DNA of 6,443 bases from positions 1 to 6,443 of the forward strand of contig JAEWYD010000172.1 in the NCBI GenBank assembly GCA_023462275.1, written 5' to 3'. The notes below the pieces were generated by a model that worked only from the letters and a program-made list of their open reading frames with translations, was not told the DNA's origin and did no database searches. Of the stretch, positions 5,836-6,443 are shown piece by piece (the first letter of the stretch is position 1; each line of letters starts with the position of its first letter). Made by a program: the position numbers and the translations under genes. This DNA comes from Actinomycetes bacterium. Lineage in GTDB: Bacteria > Actinomycetota > Actinomycetes > Actinomycetales > Cellulomonadaceae.

Positions 5836-6443
5836 TCAGGGATACAGCGGACGGACCAGGCCGCCGTCGATGACGAGGACCTCGAGGAGTCCCTCGATCG
5901 GGTATCGGAACTGCTGCGTGAGCTGGTCGAAGCTGACGCCGGTATCGCGGAGGTTGATCACAACCCGCTCAGTCTGGTCGTTCAGGATTTTGAACTGAAC
6001 CCCGGACCAGATGTTCCGAGCTGAGTCTGACGTCGGGGTGTAGTTGTCGAAGATCTCCCCCTCGATGCGGAAGTCGGGGTTCTTTGGGCCGTCTGTCTGC
6101 GGGTGCTGGTCAACGTCGAAGCCGGCCCGAGCCATGGTCTGCGCGGTGTCCTCCTCTCCGCTGAGCCCGAGGACCTTGTCAGCACGATCGGCCGCGCTGG
6201 GCTTCTCCGCGCGACCCCGGGGGGTGTAGTCGGGATCCGGCGCCCTCGACGGACGCGTCACCGGCCTCTGGGACGGTAGCGGTCCCGGCTCCACGGACGC
6301 AGGCCTGGACCTCCGGGACCGAGCGGGGCTCGGCGCCGCAGGAACCGCCATGAGGTTGTCGGTGGAGCGGGTGGCGGGCTGGGCAGCATCGTCGGTGGTG
6401 TGTGTGGGGGCGCCGGCGTCGAGGGTGTGGCGTGGGGTGGGGC
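5836..6443 (-). CDS. Polymorphic toxin C-terminus with CdiA_C-type tRNA nuclease domain (5' end off the window)
   Basis: The last 201 residues of a longer protein are visible; the frame is open to the right edge. Residues 1-80 form a Pro/Thr/Ser/Arg-rich linker (APSPARSRRSRPASVEPGP). From about residue 83 the CdiA C-terminal tRNase domain follows: SGEEDTAQTMARAGFDVDQ, then KNPDFRIEGEIFDNYTP (120-136), ARNIWSGVQFKI, ERVVINLRDTGV and YPIEGLLEVLVIDGG near the end. Members of this PD-(D/E)xK-like family cut tRNA in target cells after contact-dependent or other delivery. PD at 122-123 and E127 are the expected acidic positions; position 129 is Glu where I would expect Lys. An in-frame ATG at 6351 is unlikely to be the start, because the same low-complexity linker continues upstream of it. 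The delivery domain is outside the window, so the secretion route cannot be named. Confidence 0.85.
   Translation of the reverse strand, partial: PTPRHTLDAGAPTHTTDDAAQPATRSTDNLMAVPAAPSPARSRRSRPASVEPGPLPSQRPVTRPSRAPDPDYTPRGRAEKPSAADRADKVLGLSGEEDTAQTMARAGFDVDQHPQTDGPKNPDFRIEGEIFDNYTPTSDSARNIWSGVQFKILNDQTERVVINLRDTGVSFDQLTQQFRYPIEGLLEVLVIDGGLVRPLYP

Noticed and set aside
4896..5873. Plus-strand open frame of 325 codons
   Set aside because: It is antisense to the M23 and immunity genes; most of it is Arg/Pro low-complexity sequence.
1..6443. CRISPR arrays, tRNA or rRNA genes, insertion sequences
   Set aside because: No regularly spaced repeats, tRNA-like arm sets, transposase motifs or terminal inverted repeats were seen on either strand.

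Overview
The base composition is very high GC, with codons ending mostly in G or C and several GTG starts. Gene content includes an EspC-like type VII (ESX) secretion protein and a WXG-type effector. Together these suggest an actinobacterium, plausibly of the Micrococcales (Cellulomonas-like), but the sequence alone does not fix the genus. The lower-GC tail at the right end is an exception and looks recently acquired.

Layout. (1) Positions 1-1066, minus: a YdjI-type SPFH protein, cut by the left edge. (2) Positions 1067-1324: a divergent intergenic region with two adjacent perfect odd palindromes. (3) Positions 1325-3197, plus: a tight three-gene operon joined by two ATGA overlaps. It encodes an EspC-like small secreted protein, a 383-residue protein with an N-terminal WXG-like helical domain and an unrecognised C-terminal domain, and a small lipoprotein. 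I read it as a type VII partner, effector toxin and surface immunity lipoprotein. (4) Positions 3216-4148, minus: an AlkA-type DNA-3-methyladenine glycosylase. (5) Positions 4206-4604, minus: a small membrane protein of unknown function. (6) Positions 4669-6443, minus: the C-terminal 201 residues of a large polymorphic toxin ending in a CdiA_C-type tRNA nuclease domain, then a likely immunity gene, then an M23-family peptidase without a signal peptide.

The window therefore holds two separate candidate toxin-immunity modules of different design within about 5 kb, with a DNA repair gene and a small membrane-protein gene between them. The right-hand module is recognisable by family: a CdiA_C nuclease with a SitI3-like cognate immunity protein. 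The left-hand module is the more novel one. Its secretion-type N-terminus and gene order are readable, but its C-terminal effector domain and the lipoprotein do not match a family I can name. No tRNA, rRNA, CRISPR array or insertion sequence was seen.
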